Shown: one piece after another, positions 9,718 to 19,111 of the stretch | How the letters are laid out: each line of letters begins with the position of its first letter | Numbering within the stretch: the first letter of the stretch is position 1 | Assembly (NCBI GenBank): GCA_001970855.1 | Contig: LSSN01005973.1 | Coordinates: 1 to 21,893, forward strand | Reading direction: 5' to 3' | Length of the DNA: 21,893 nt | DNA from: Smittium culicis | Taxonomy: Eukaryota; Kickxellomycota; Harpellomycetes; Harpellales; Legeriomycetaceae | The notes under the pieces: model-generated | What the model was told of the DNA's origin: nothing | The model's input: only the letters and a program-made list of their open reading frames with translations | Databases searched by the model: none | Made by a program: the position numbers and the translations under genes

Positions 9718-11695
9718 CTAAAACTTTCGACGTTTAATGAATAAATTACCATTTTTCACGCACCACCCTTTTAAATTGGTCTCATAATAATTATTAGTGC
9801 TCAAATATTTAAATAGCTTATCTCCGTATACTTATATTTTATGTTAAAATACAGAGAATACTCTTTGATTGCGGTTATATTTCAAACTATATATTTTTTT
9901 GAAAAATGGAAATATAATTATTAATAAAAAAAACTAAAAATTCGCTATTAAAAATATTTTTTCATATATCTTATTATTTATTGAGTATTGATATGTCACT
10001 AATTTTTCAATTATGAGATTATGTTTAAAATTAAAGGGATTATTTATGGACTTTTATAATTAGCGTTAAATTCCCTATTATAAAAGATAATTTATATTTT
10101 TAATAGTTCAAATTACTAGACTATCATTTATTTCTTTTCATTATAATTATATGATATAGATAATATAATTAAGTGATTAAGATTATGTGAAATTTTAACT
10201 GATTAATAGATTAATTTAATTTATTTGAAATTATGAAGATTATTTTTACACTATTCAGGCTTTAAAGATTTTTACGTATCGAATTTTTCACTGTGTAATA
10301 TGAGACCTGTATAAATTTATTTACATATTCCCAATATTTAATTATCTAAAAATAATAATATCTTATTTTATAATATTTTAATAAACTCTAAAAAGCTGTA
10401 TAAATACTATTTTTATGCACTTTTATGGCCTTTTATTATTATCTTTGCTTTTTTTTATTCCTAGCTATATATAATTACAATAAAGTGATATTTATATTTA
10501 TATTATTTAAAAAAAATTTTTAATCGAAAAAATTAAATAATATCATTTATCTTAGATTCTTTTTTGAATAATCATTATTTTTATATGATATGTAAATAGT
10601 TTTATTTTAATATATTTTATGGAATTAAAATTATTAATACCAAATTTTTTTAATTAGCTTTAATAGATAAAATTATAAAATTTCTATATTAAGATTCGTC
10701 TAAAAAATATATATGAGATAATTCATTTATTAAATTATTTGAATTCATCATCGCATACTAAAATTAAAATTTCTAGTTTATTTTCAGATTTTTCTAGAAA
10801 AAAAAACCGACTAAAAAATTGTTTTTTCCACTTTAAAATTCAGGCGATAATATGTTATAAATTTTATAATTTTAAGTGTCACTAACTAATTACATAAAAA
10901 CAAAATATATAAAAATAATCTTTGTTCTCATTCAATTTATTAACAATTAGATAGTACACTTTTTTTTATTTGTAGTTATTGTGGCTAATACCACTAAGTA
11001 TTCTAACTTATTTTCTTTTATATTTAGAACTCTATCTCATGGTACGATGATTTTTCATTATCATCAAATAATATAATCTACCTTCACTTTATTCTTCTAT
11101 TTAAATGTAAAATTTATATCAGCGTGTTTATTTTGTAGATATCTAAAATTATAAAAAATAGATAAATCTTTCGACTTAAAAAATAAATATAATTTAAAGT
11201 GCGCTAGGTTTAATAATAATGCAATTTTTATTATACTAATGTTTTTAGTTATTATTTACAAACTGTTAGTTTTATAGTATTTGAATAATATAATTTTTAT
11301 ATCAAAAAAAATTATGATTTGAAGCCAAAAATTAAAAAATAGAGAGTAATAAAATTTTTAATATTTCTACTTTATAATTATTTATAGAATAAATTTTTTT
11401 TGATTCTTTTAACAATATAAAGGTTTTTTATCCAAATTTATTAGTAGCAATACAATCAGATAGAAAGCTAAATATTTTTAGAAAGATGTAAAGTCTTTTT
11501 TAATTTTTTCATTATGAAGAGCGTCATGAGTTTTTTTTAATATAAATTAGATTGTATTATTTTTTTGGATTAACTGTATGAATTTTAAAGTGAAATTGAC
11601 CTTAAAAATCAGATTAAATAAATTCTTATTTTTTACCAGCCGTGTAAAAAATATATATCGAGTTCGATCTAAACATTTAATTTTTAAAATTACGC

Positions 11696-11728
11696 AAATT
11701 AAATCATTATATAAAAATGATTTAATTT
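11696..11728. repeat. Perfect 13-bp palindrome with 7-nt loop
   Basis: AAATTAAATCATT (11696-11708) and AATGATTTAATTT (11716-11728) are exact reverse complements around ATATAAA. Such a stem is not rare by chance at this base composition. Confidence 0.75.
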
Positions 11729-13899
11729 AGTTGATTAAATAAAAATCATCATTTTTAATTTCAGAAATTTTATAAATTTATGATCCCATTTTCTAAATTC
11801 ATGAATTATATGCTATAACTAATAAAAATACCTGTAATAATTATTTTATTTTATTTTGATTATGATCCTCTTGTGACAGAGATACATAAATTTATATTTG
11901 ATCAGTATGATTTGTGATATTAGCTATTCTATGATATTGGTTGGGAATTTATAATTTAATTATTTAATATATAAAGTTTTCAAAAATAATAATAAAAAAC
12001 CAAATTAGCGCTCCAAAATAAAAAAAAATGCCTCGTAATGATATTATTTTAATTAATATGTTTTTATAAAATATGAGAAATATGAAATTAAAAAAATTTA
12101 TATCATAAAAAATCTATTATAATAAATTCAGAAATTAATTAATTGTAAATAAAACCAAATTTTTCACAAAATGGAGATTCTCTGTAGATAGGAATTTTTT
12201 TAATCCAATTTTTAATTATTATATCTAATAGGGTAAAATATATTTTAATATCAGATAATTAATTCGACGTTTTTATATAATGAAATAATAAATTTAATAA
12301 AAAAGCTTATGTTTATTAAATTTCTATTATAAATATATTTTACCCACGAAATATTCTGCTTTATGAGAGATATTAGCTTTTTTTATATTCTTTTATTGTT
12401 CCATTTCCTATTTTATATCTATATTTTATTCGAATAGATTTTCAGCCTTCTTATTTTATTACCTATTTTCTCTTCTAAATCAGTTTTTTCTATCTATTAA
12501 ATGTCTTATGTTTATTAATTTTTTATCATAAATTGCTAAAATAATACTTATTTACATGAAATTTTCTAAAATATTCAAAGTTTTTTTAATTTAATACTTT
12601 TTATTTTATTAACACAATATAGAATTCAAGATATTCTATTGTAAATGATTAAATATCCTTTTTTTGCATATATTTTTCTAATCTTACGATTATAAGCTTA
12701 TTATTTGCTTATTTTTGATATTTAATTATATCCATATATACCTCATGTTTATTTCAAAAGTTCATTAATTAAATAATACCAAGAATAATCCACTGTCATT
12801 GATTTTATTTCTAATAAAATATTCTAAAAAATTTAAAATATAATCTTGACTTTTTTGTTGTACAAGAAATTTTATAACCTTAAGATTACTTCCCAATGTA
12901 AATTTCTTAATTTTCCGCAGCTAAATATCATTTTTCAATAACATATTTTTATTATATTTTTCATTGACGTCTGAATCTTTTTATTATAAAAATAGATTTA
13001 ATAGTAATAAATAGTTTCAATTATTTCATATATTTTTGTATTTGGAAAAATTTTCGAAATAACCTTTCATCATGATTCCTTTTCTGAGTACCATGTAATA
13101 TTCTAGTCTTTTGGTGGTACTATATTATTTAAATATTCAACCGTAATGTATAAAATTATTCTTTTTATCATTTTAAAAAAATCTTTTAAGTATTACACAC
13201 TTAAGGATTTTTTCCCAGATATGAATAATCAATTTTAAGGATTTGTTTCCAAAGCAGATTAAAGCAAAGGAATAATTTATTGAAACTAATCATAAATATT
13301 ATTTTAAAACAATTTTGAAATTGCTTTTTTAAAAGTTTTAATCATTTCTGTTTAATTTATAAAATTATTTTTGTGAATTTATTTTACCATATAAAAAAAA
13401 TGCTTAATAGTTTTTTTTTAAATTATAAATTGAATTTTATATTTAGGAATATATTTAATGCCTCTATTTTAAAAACGATTCTAAAAAAAAAAAAAAAAAC
13501 AAAATTTCAATTAATTAATAAAAATTTGCCATACTTATATATATTTACAAAATTTTTTTATATTATAATAAGTATTCATATATTCAGTGATAATCAATAA
13601 TATAAAATTTCTAGCGATTTTAGAACTGTTATGGAATTTTATAAATCTCTCATGATAGATAAAATAAATTTCTGATGCACTAATTGTATTATAATGCGTA
13701 TTTAAAAATTTTTTTTCAGAAATCATTAAAATTTTAAATTTATTATGACGATATTTAGCCCATTTTTTTAATAAAAAAATCTGTAATGAACTTTTTGATA
13801 GAGTTTTATTAATTAATATATAAGAAAATTAATAGAAAATAGAAATAGGACAAGGAATTAATTTTCAAAAACTTGAACACAACATATTGTGGTTAAGTT

Positions 13900-15437
13900 C
13901 TGAGTTATATTCCTAGAAGGTATTCTCGTTAATATACTTGAGGTATGCTATCAAAAAATCGATTTTTTTGATTAAAATGTAATAGGAAATCGAGATTCTG
14001 TTCGGCTGATTAGGGAAATTAGAATCAATCCCTATACAAAAAATTTTAAAAATTTTATAATCTAATTGATTACGGGTACTTATCAAAAAATAGCTGTGAA
14101 ATTACAACGATTAACCAATTAATCATTTAATTGAACCATGATTTTCTGGTAGCGTACCTCAGGTGGCCGAGATAAATTTACCAACAGGAAGGCCGTCTAG
14201 AAGGATTGCTTCGAGTGTACTGAATGGGTCTAGTTGCAAGAATTCATCCAATTAGTCTCATTCATAAACAACTGAAATCGCTACAATTAAACTTCAAGCT
14301 AGAATCTAAATCTAAAACCAAAACTATTAATATAAAATAGTTCCTTAGCTGAAAGCGAAATTTTTCAACGAGGCTCATCTAAAATATGTTGCTAAACCAG
14401 CGAAAAATATAATGTTTTTGGGTTCTGAACTTGTGTATGTAGATTTTCGTAGAATTTAATGAGCAAACCAGAAAGTCCTATTTCTAGATTCTAACAAATA
14501 AAAATTTTGTTCATCCGAATCGCTAATAGTTGTATCCGCTAACCTCAACTAAGGATACTGTAAAGGTGCGTTAACTTTTAGTGAAAAATATTTAGAAAAG
14601 TATAATATGCACGTCGAATAAACACTGCAAGGTATTCCACTCTTGAGAGATGTATTATCGTTATTTATGTTTGCAAATATACGTATTTTTTCGATAGATT
14701 TTGAGAGGACGAATTTTTCCTGTTAAATTTTTAATATAGTTCAGTCTGAACCTTCTGCTTACTATTCTATTGCTAAAAAAAAAAAAATAACACGCTTTGG
14801 ATTTCATCAAATAGCTGCGCCTAATCATTCAATTACATCAGAAATCATGTAAAAAACAGAGTAATTTGTGTTTCTTTCAAGAAAATCCCGTTTACAGATT
14901 AACTTATCATATTGTATAAATGTTTTCTATAAAACGTAAATTTAGGGTATAAGTAATATCATGTACAAAAGATTCTCACACATCACAAATTGTTTAGAAA
15001 CTAGAATTTCTGGAAATTTTTTAAATCTAAATTTACTATTTTTTCTTTTAAATTGTAATATAGGTTTCATTTAAATGGTCTGAGATACTTTAATCTAAAG
15101 AATTAAATAGATATAAAAGATCTTAGTTTGTTGCGGTTTTTATATTGCGTATATATATTTTAATATATAGATTAAATTAGCTAATTCGATGCAAGGTGTA
15201 TTTTGGATTAACAATGAGACATCAAGTTCCCTAAATACGATTGTACATAATAAGGGCTGCGCTGATAGTAGTAAATTTTATATCATAGTTTTTTATAAGA
15301 TAATTTCATTATTTTATAATTCCAAACAGATTTTAATAGCAAATATATTAACTGGTAGTAAGATTTTCGCTTAATTTTTTTCTAACTCACACCATATTGA
15401 ATGATAGGCTTTTAGCACTATTCACGCTTCTATTAGA
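13900..15437. other. Gene desert, right flank of the GC trough
   Basis: GC rises again after about 13.9 kb, but I found no gene. A patch at 14140-14260 gives a 30-codon minus-strand frame (LDEFLQLDPFSTLEAI..) closed by stops at both ends, possibly a coding relic. The 61-codon ATG frame at 15189-15374 on the plus strand shows no recognisable feature. A near-palindrome centred on TCGA lies at about 13950-13972. Confidence 0.5.
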
Positions 15438-15441
15438 TTAA

Positions 15442-15629
15442 ACCTTTCCTATCCAATAATCTTTTAAAAAGTAAATTTATGAATCGTTTATAATTTACTA
15501 GCGAGTTTATTATTTTCTGCTATTCTACAAGATACCTATACTCTTATTAGTCTCGATATTTAGTTATTTTTAATAGATATAGTTGGCTAAGCTTTTTAGA
15601 TTATAGAAGTATACTACTTGAGGAAGAGG
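15442..15629 (+). mobile_element. Decayed copy D of the TTAA-flanked ~188-bp element
   Basis: This aligns with copy B (17860-18047) over its whole length, and both are 188 bp. The left flank is TTAA (15438-15441); the right flank is TAAA (15630-15633), one change from TTAA. Matching landmarks in order are the left end (ACCTTTCCTATCC against CCCTTTCCCGTCC), then ATGAATCG/ATGATTCG, then TTATTATTTTCTGCTATTC/TTACTATTTGCTACTATTC. These are followed by TATTTTTA, TTGGCTA, and the right end GTATACTACTT/GTCTACCACCC. Differences at the left end are all A/T here where B has G/C. No coding capacity. By inference an old, mutated insertion of a non-autonomous element. Confidence 0.7.
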
Positions 15630-15633
15630 TAAA

Positions 15634-17586
15634 GAATTTTATAAATACAAAGGAATTTCAGATACTAATAGTTATACGCTGGATTACTATATTTAATCGG
15701 AGAAAAGGGTTTTCAATTTAGCGAGAAATGTGATACTTAGTGTTACCATATAATTGAGATCAGATAAGTGATTGAACAATATTGGCCAATAAAAAGGAGC
15801 GGTGATAAATTAAAACATGCTGGTAAGCCTTTTATATTTCAGTGAAACAGTAGCTTTTTAGCCGAGTTTATGGGGTTATTTTTTAACTGTTATGATGCTT
15901 ATTAATATGGAATTAAAGTCATTTAAGTGCAATAGACTGGCTAAGTATAATATTCAAATACAAAAAGGGGGTTTTATTCAGCGAACTTTATTTTCAGGCA
16001 CTAAATAAATGTATTTTTTGAATTGGATTAATTTATGCTGGTTTTTTTTATCAGAGCTTAAAAAAAAAGTAATAGAATTGCTGAGGATCAGCGTTAGGTT
16101 GGATAGAAGAGCGTGTTATATAAAATAATCAATTATATTGGATCGGGGTTTTATTTTTTGCTTATTCGTTTTATCGCTTTAATATTAAACTGCATATTTT
16201 GTGCCATGTGGTGAATTATTAGGCGCATTTACCTAAAGTTACCAAGTAAAATTCACTATAAAATCTAGTAGCAAGCTTATTTCGTTCAAGATTTCGTTCA
16301 TTTAATATAAATTTTACTACTTTTTAAAAGCGCAAGTTCTTACTTATTAAGCTTATGATGGATTGTGCTGTGAACAACTCTTTATTTGGAATTTGAATAG
16401 GTACTATCATATAAAAAAATACAGGTAAAAAACAGCAAATTTTTTTGCTTGTTAAAGTTATAAAAATGTTATTACTAATCATTACATATGAGTTATTCTT
16501 AGGGGAAGTGGATCTATTTTTCATAGAGATTCTATTTGTTCATTTAAATAAGATAAAGGTATCGCTTAAATCAGGTATACCATTCGATTACATTTTCTAT
16601 TGTAATTAAAAAATTAAAGTAATGAAGCTTAGTAGGAAAAGTTTCCCTACTCGAAAAAATCTCCCATATATTAAGAGTAAAGGTGATCAAGTAAATAAAA
16701 ATTTCAGCTACACATTGATTATCTACGTTTTTTTTTTGGCCATCAGGTAAGATTGAAATATTAATTTGGGGATATAAAGCTATGATTCGGGTACTAAAAA
16801 GGAAAATGGCGGGGGTGTAAACCTCTGTATATTGAAGTGTCCGGTGTACAGAAAAGATGTCTGAAGCTTAACGGACAAAGGCACTAATAAGCTTTTATAA
16901 TTAAAATAGTTAGCTGAAGTATACTTAAGAGCGACGAGCATAAAATTATTATTGACGAACCGCATTACTAAAAAGCGGGCCGATATAAATATTTGTTAAA
17001 GTTGATGTGTTCTAATACTAAACATTCATAATGAGGAAAATGGTGATATTACACAGGGGGAAATGTAAAGCTAAAAAGCAAGAGTGGGCGACGATAAAAA
17101 ATGTGAGGAGAGTGCCTTCAAGAACGTATATGAGTAACTATGGCGCATTAAAACTTTGGGATGGAAGTGAGTTGAATGAGGGGAGTCAGTTATTGGAATT
17201 TGTCATTTACAGGATATTTTACTGTTGGTGTGATTTTATCTAGAATTTCATTATAGATGCCTTTATTTTCTTTATTTAAGATCTGTTTTGTGTTATTTTG
17301 AGAATTTGTAGGCCGTGATTAGTAATACATTTGATGGCCTTGTGTGAGATATTTAAGGGTATTTGGTGTATACTATTAAAAGAGATCTTTTTTCGGCTTC
17401 GATGGCCCTGCGGCTGCCTATATTCCATATTTGTATTTATTAAGAGCAAAGGTAAGAGGCCACCAGTAATAGCACATGTTTTTAAATTAAATCGATTTGT
17501 GAATTTAATCGAAATTCTTAGTATAGACATTTTTTTAAGAAATTTCACTATTATTTATAAATGCTGTGGGTATTGAGAGAGTGTGT
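15634..17586. other. Non-coding desert with GC-richer patch at 16.8-17.5 kb
   Basis: No convincing gene. At 15909-15945 a stretch beginning GGAATTAAAGT and ending TGGCTA resembles the internal part of copy B and may be another relic. ATTGGATCGG followed by TTTTATT at 16137-16155 recurs at 5729-5745. A near-perfect hairpin (GTAGGAAA/TTTCCCTAC) lies at 16632-16650. From about 16780 to 17580 GC climbs to 25-27 of 60 in sample lines, comparable with coding DNA, but open frames are short and conflict in strand. Confidence 0.5.
17031..17243 (+). other. Short ATG open frame (70 codons), coding status unproven
   Basis: The frame lies in the GC-richer patch, begins with a true ATG and is purine-rich. 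A TATAAATA-like element sits at about 16984-16991, roughly 40 bp upstream, a spacing similar to that at the reductase gene. The predicted peptide is basic at its N terminus (MRKMVILHRGKCKAKKQEW) with no recognisable domain. It may be chance, a gene remnant or a small gene. Confidence 0.2.
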
Positions 17587-17590
17587 TTAA

Positions 17591-17779
17591 CCCTTTCACG
17601 GGCAGTAGACTATTCTTGACCTACAAAATATAACCAAAAATACTCTGTTAAAATTCTATAATATAGTTGCTTTGAGAGTTATTGGTTTATAGTAAAAAAA
17701 CTACAAATAATATGCTTGTTTTTAAATCATAAACGAATCAATAGATTCGATTTAATTAAGATTTTTGGACTGGGTAGGG
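17591..17779 (-). mobile_element. TTAA-flanked ~189-bp element, copy A (piggyBac-type MITE-like)
   Basis: The element is 189 bp with an exact TTAA on both sides (17587-17590 and 17780-17783). It begins CCCTTTCACGGG and ends GGGTAGGG, so both termini start with CCC when read inward. It is a second copy of B in the opposite orientation. Its first 21 bases match the reverse complement of the B right end at 16 of 21 positions (shared CGGG..GTAGACT), and its right end matches the B left end at about 16 of 22. The interior shares TATTGGTTTAT, CTTT.AGA, CAAATA and CGAATC in order. TTAA target duplication plus CCC termini is characteristic of the piggyBac superfamily. There is no coding capacity, so it would be non-autonomous. 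Confidence 0.75.
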
Positions 17780-17859
17780 TTAAAATATGGATTTAGTCCA
17801 TCATACCCAACACGATTTAAATTTATAATATTATTGAAGCGAAAAAGATTTATAATTAA

Positions 17860-18047
17860 CCCTTTCCCGTCCGACACTCTTTAAAAAAATAAATTTTATG
17901 ATTCGCTTAAATTTGAAATGAAATTTACTATTTGCTACTATTCAACAATAAACCAATATTTCTTAAAGCCTCGGAATTAAAGTATTTTTATTGAACATGG
18001 TTGGCTATATCTGGTGGGCCAAAAGCAGTCTACCACCCGGTAATGGG
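17860..18047 (+). mobile_element. TTAA-flanked 188-bp element, copy B (piggyBac-type MITE-like)
   Basis: Left flank TTAA at 17856-17859, right flank ATAA at 18048-18051 (one change from TTAA). Left end CCCTTTCCCGTCC; right end read inward CCCATTACCGGGTGG. The terminal inverted repeat is short, about 10 bp (CCC, then TT, then CCG or CCCG). It is the GC-richest copy, so I used it as reference. The inverted copy A, truncated C and decayed D all align to it. The right terminal sequence GTCTACCACCC recurs 53 bp downstream in copy C. No gene inside: the minus-strand open frame 17977-18165 runs across the element boundary and is a shadow. Confidence 0.75.
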
Positions 18048-18051
18048 ATAA

Positions 18052-18100
18052 TACAGATATATTTAGTAGAAAAAAAGCAAGTCTACCACCCAGAATAGGG
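18052..18100 (+). mobile_element. Truncated copy C: right end of the same element
   Basis: Forty-nine bases matching the right end of B and ending CACCCAGAATAGGG against an exact TTAA (18101-18104). The terminal 21 bases match B at 17 of 21. Just inside, GATATATTTAGTAG aligns with GCTATATCTGGTGG of B, every difference being A/T here and G/C in B. The missing left part may lie on the far side of B (17784-17855), as expected if B inserted into a TTAA inside C, but that side aligns only weakly. Confidence 0.65.
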
Positions 18101-18104
18101 TTAA

Positions 18105-19062
18105 TAGATTGGCAGTCATAGGAGAATCCGAATGTGAAAAATCTTTTAGGTTTAAAGTCGGCCAAGAAATTGCTATAAGCCGCGAAGTATAAATTATGAC
18201 AGTTTATTGGCTATCCAGAAATATAGGCGGAGTATGGATAATCACTGGTTGACATTCCACTAGGCCAATCTAATATTAATAAACTAGGCTGCAGCCGAAA
18301 TGCAAAATATCACATTTGATTTTAGTTGAGCAGTAGCGTTAGTAGTCGTACTTGATTTTAGTAAACCGGGATTGTATATGAGAGCTATTGGTTTCTCAAA
18401 ATAATATGATGCAGGTGCAAAGTAGACTTCAATTTTCTTGGTGGTTTACCTTGTTATAAAAATCTTTCGAGTATCACATAAAGGTCTTCCGATAATTCCC
18501 AGCGAATCAGGTGTCCTAAACCTTATGTTCGCAGGCCCAACAATGAATCACCTATATAGCCCGAGTATATTAGCCAAAACCGTCTAGTGTAGGTTTTTAT
18601 TAGCGAAACTAAGTTATAATTTTTATTAGACTATAGTCAGATGTAAAGCATTAGACGACGTGCGATATTTAGCTACTTTTATTAGCTCAAGCTGAATATG
18701 ATTTAGCTATTTTTAAGCAGGTCGGTAAAAGCGCTGAAAAGAGTATATGGGAAATTATATCACAATATAATTAAATTAAGCAACAAATAAAATTCTAATT
18801 TCGGCAATAAAAAGAACTTGCAAAAAAAATAATTCTAATGCGACTCTTCATCTTGTTTGAAGGGCAAAATCTATTGGCCTAAATTACGCTTTTTTATCCG
18901 GTTGGATCTTCGCAGGGCTCAAAAGCAAACTATTGGCATTTATGTTTGAGATAAAAAAATATAATGTCATTTTTAGGATAGTAGTAACCTTCAAAGTTTA
19001 TATTTCTGTACTTTGCAAACGCAAGAAAGACAACGTTTATATTCTCCACCATTCTCAAGAAA
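18105..19062. other. Non-coding region upstream of the reductase gene
   Basis: About 950 bp of moderate GC without a convincing gene. A minus-strand stretch at about 18290-18440 is open for some 50 codons (KPIALIYNPGLL..) but has no ATG and is closed by stops; it may be a coding relic. TTGATTTTAGT occurs twice, at 18316-18326 and 18352-18362. This region should contain the distal reductase promoter; I recognise no specific factor site. Confidence 0.5.
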
Positions 19063-19070
19063 TATATAAA
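19063..19070 (+). promoter_or_regulatory. TATA box of the P450 reductase gene
   Basis: TATATAAA, a consensus TATA element, ends 41 bp before the ATG at 19112. The short distance implies either a very short 5' leader or a transcription start inside the annotated frame, which bears on the choice of start codon (see the gene). Confidence 0.5.
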
Positions 19071-19111
19071 GCCTTTGATATCCCCCTCCGTTTTACTATT
19101 CTTGCTTTGAT

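Larger units (their letters stand above)
9000..13900. other. Extreme AT-rich trough, no genes; centromere candidate
   Basis: About 4.9 kb of the lowest-GC DNA in the window. Hand-counted 60-base lines at 10501, 11281 and 12241 contain 6, 7 and 7 G+C (10-12%), against 33 in a reductase line and 37 in a GPI-gene line. No frame looks coding: 13373-13600 plus and 13535-13726 minus overlap on opposite strands and are Lys/Ile/Asn/Phe-rich. I saw no long tandem array or long inverted repeat. Short perfect palindromes occur, such as a 13-bp stem at 11696-11728 with a 7-nt loop. In several yeasts gene-free GC troughs mark centromeres; that role here is inference only. Confidence 0.55.

Noticed and set aside
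11661..11676. GAGTTCGATCT, resembling a tRNA T-loop
   Set aside because: The 5-bp stem around the loop does not pair and no upstream arms were found.
14158..14180. CAGGTGGCCGAGAT, resembling the A box of a tRNA-Ser or tRNA-Leu
   Set aside because: No B box at suitable distance and no acceptor-stem pairing.
17331..17576. Plus-strand open frame beside the TTAA elements with an LNRF..LIEIL stretch vaguely like a piggyBac transposase segment
   Set aside because: It begins at TTG, overlaps an equally long minus-strand frame, lies outside the elements, and shows no catalytic acidic residues in context.
18450..18470. Minus-strand ATAACAAGGTAA, reminiscent of the 3' end of small-subunit rRNA
   Set aside because: Only about ten bases match and the flanks bear no resemblance to rRNA.
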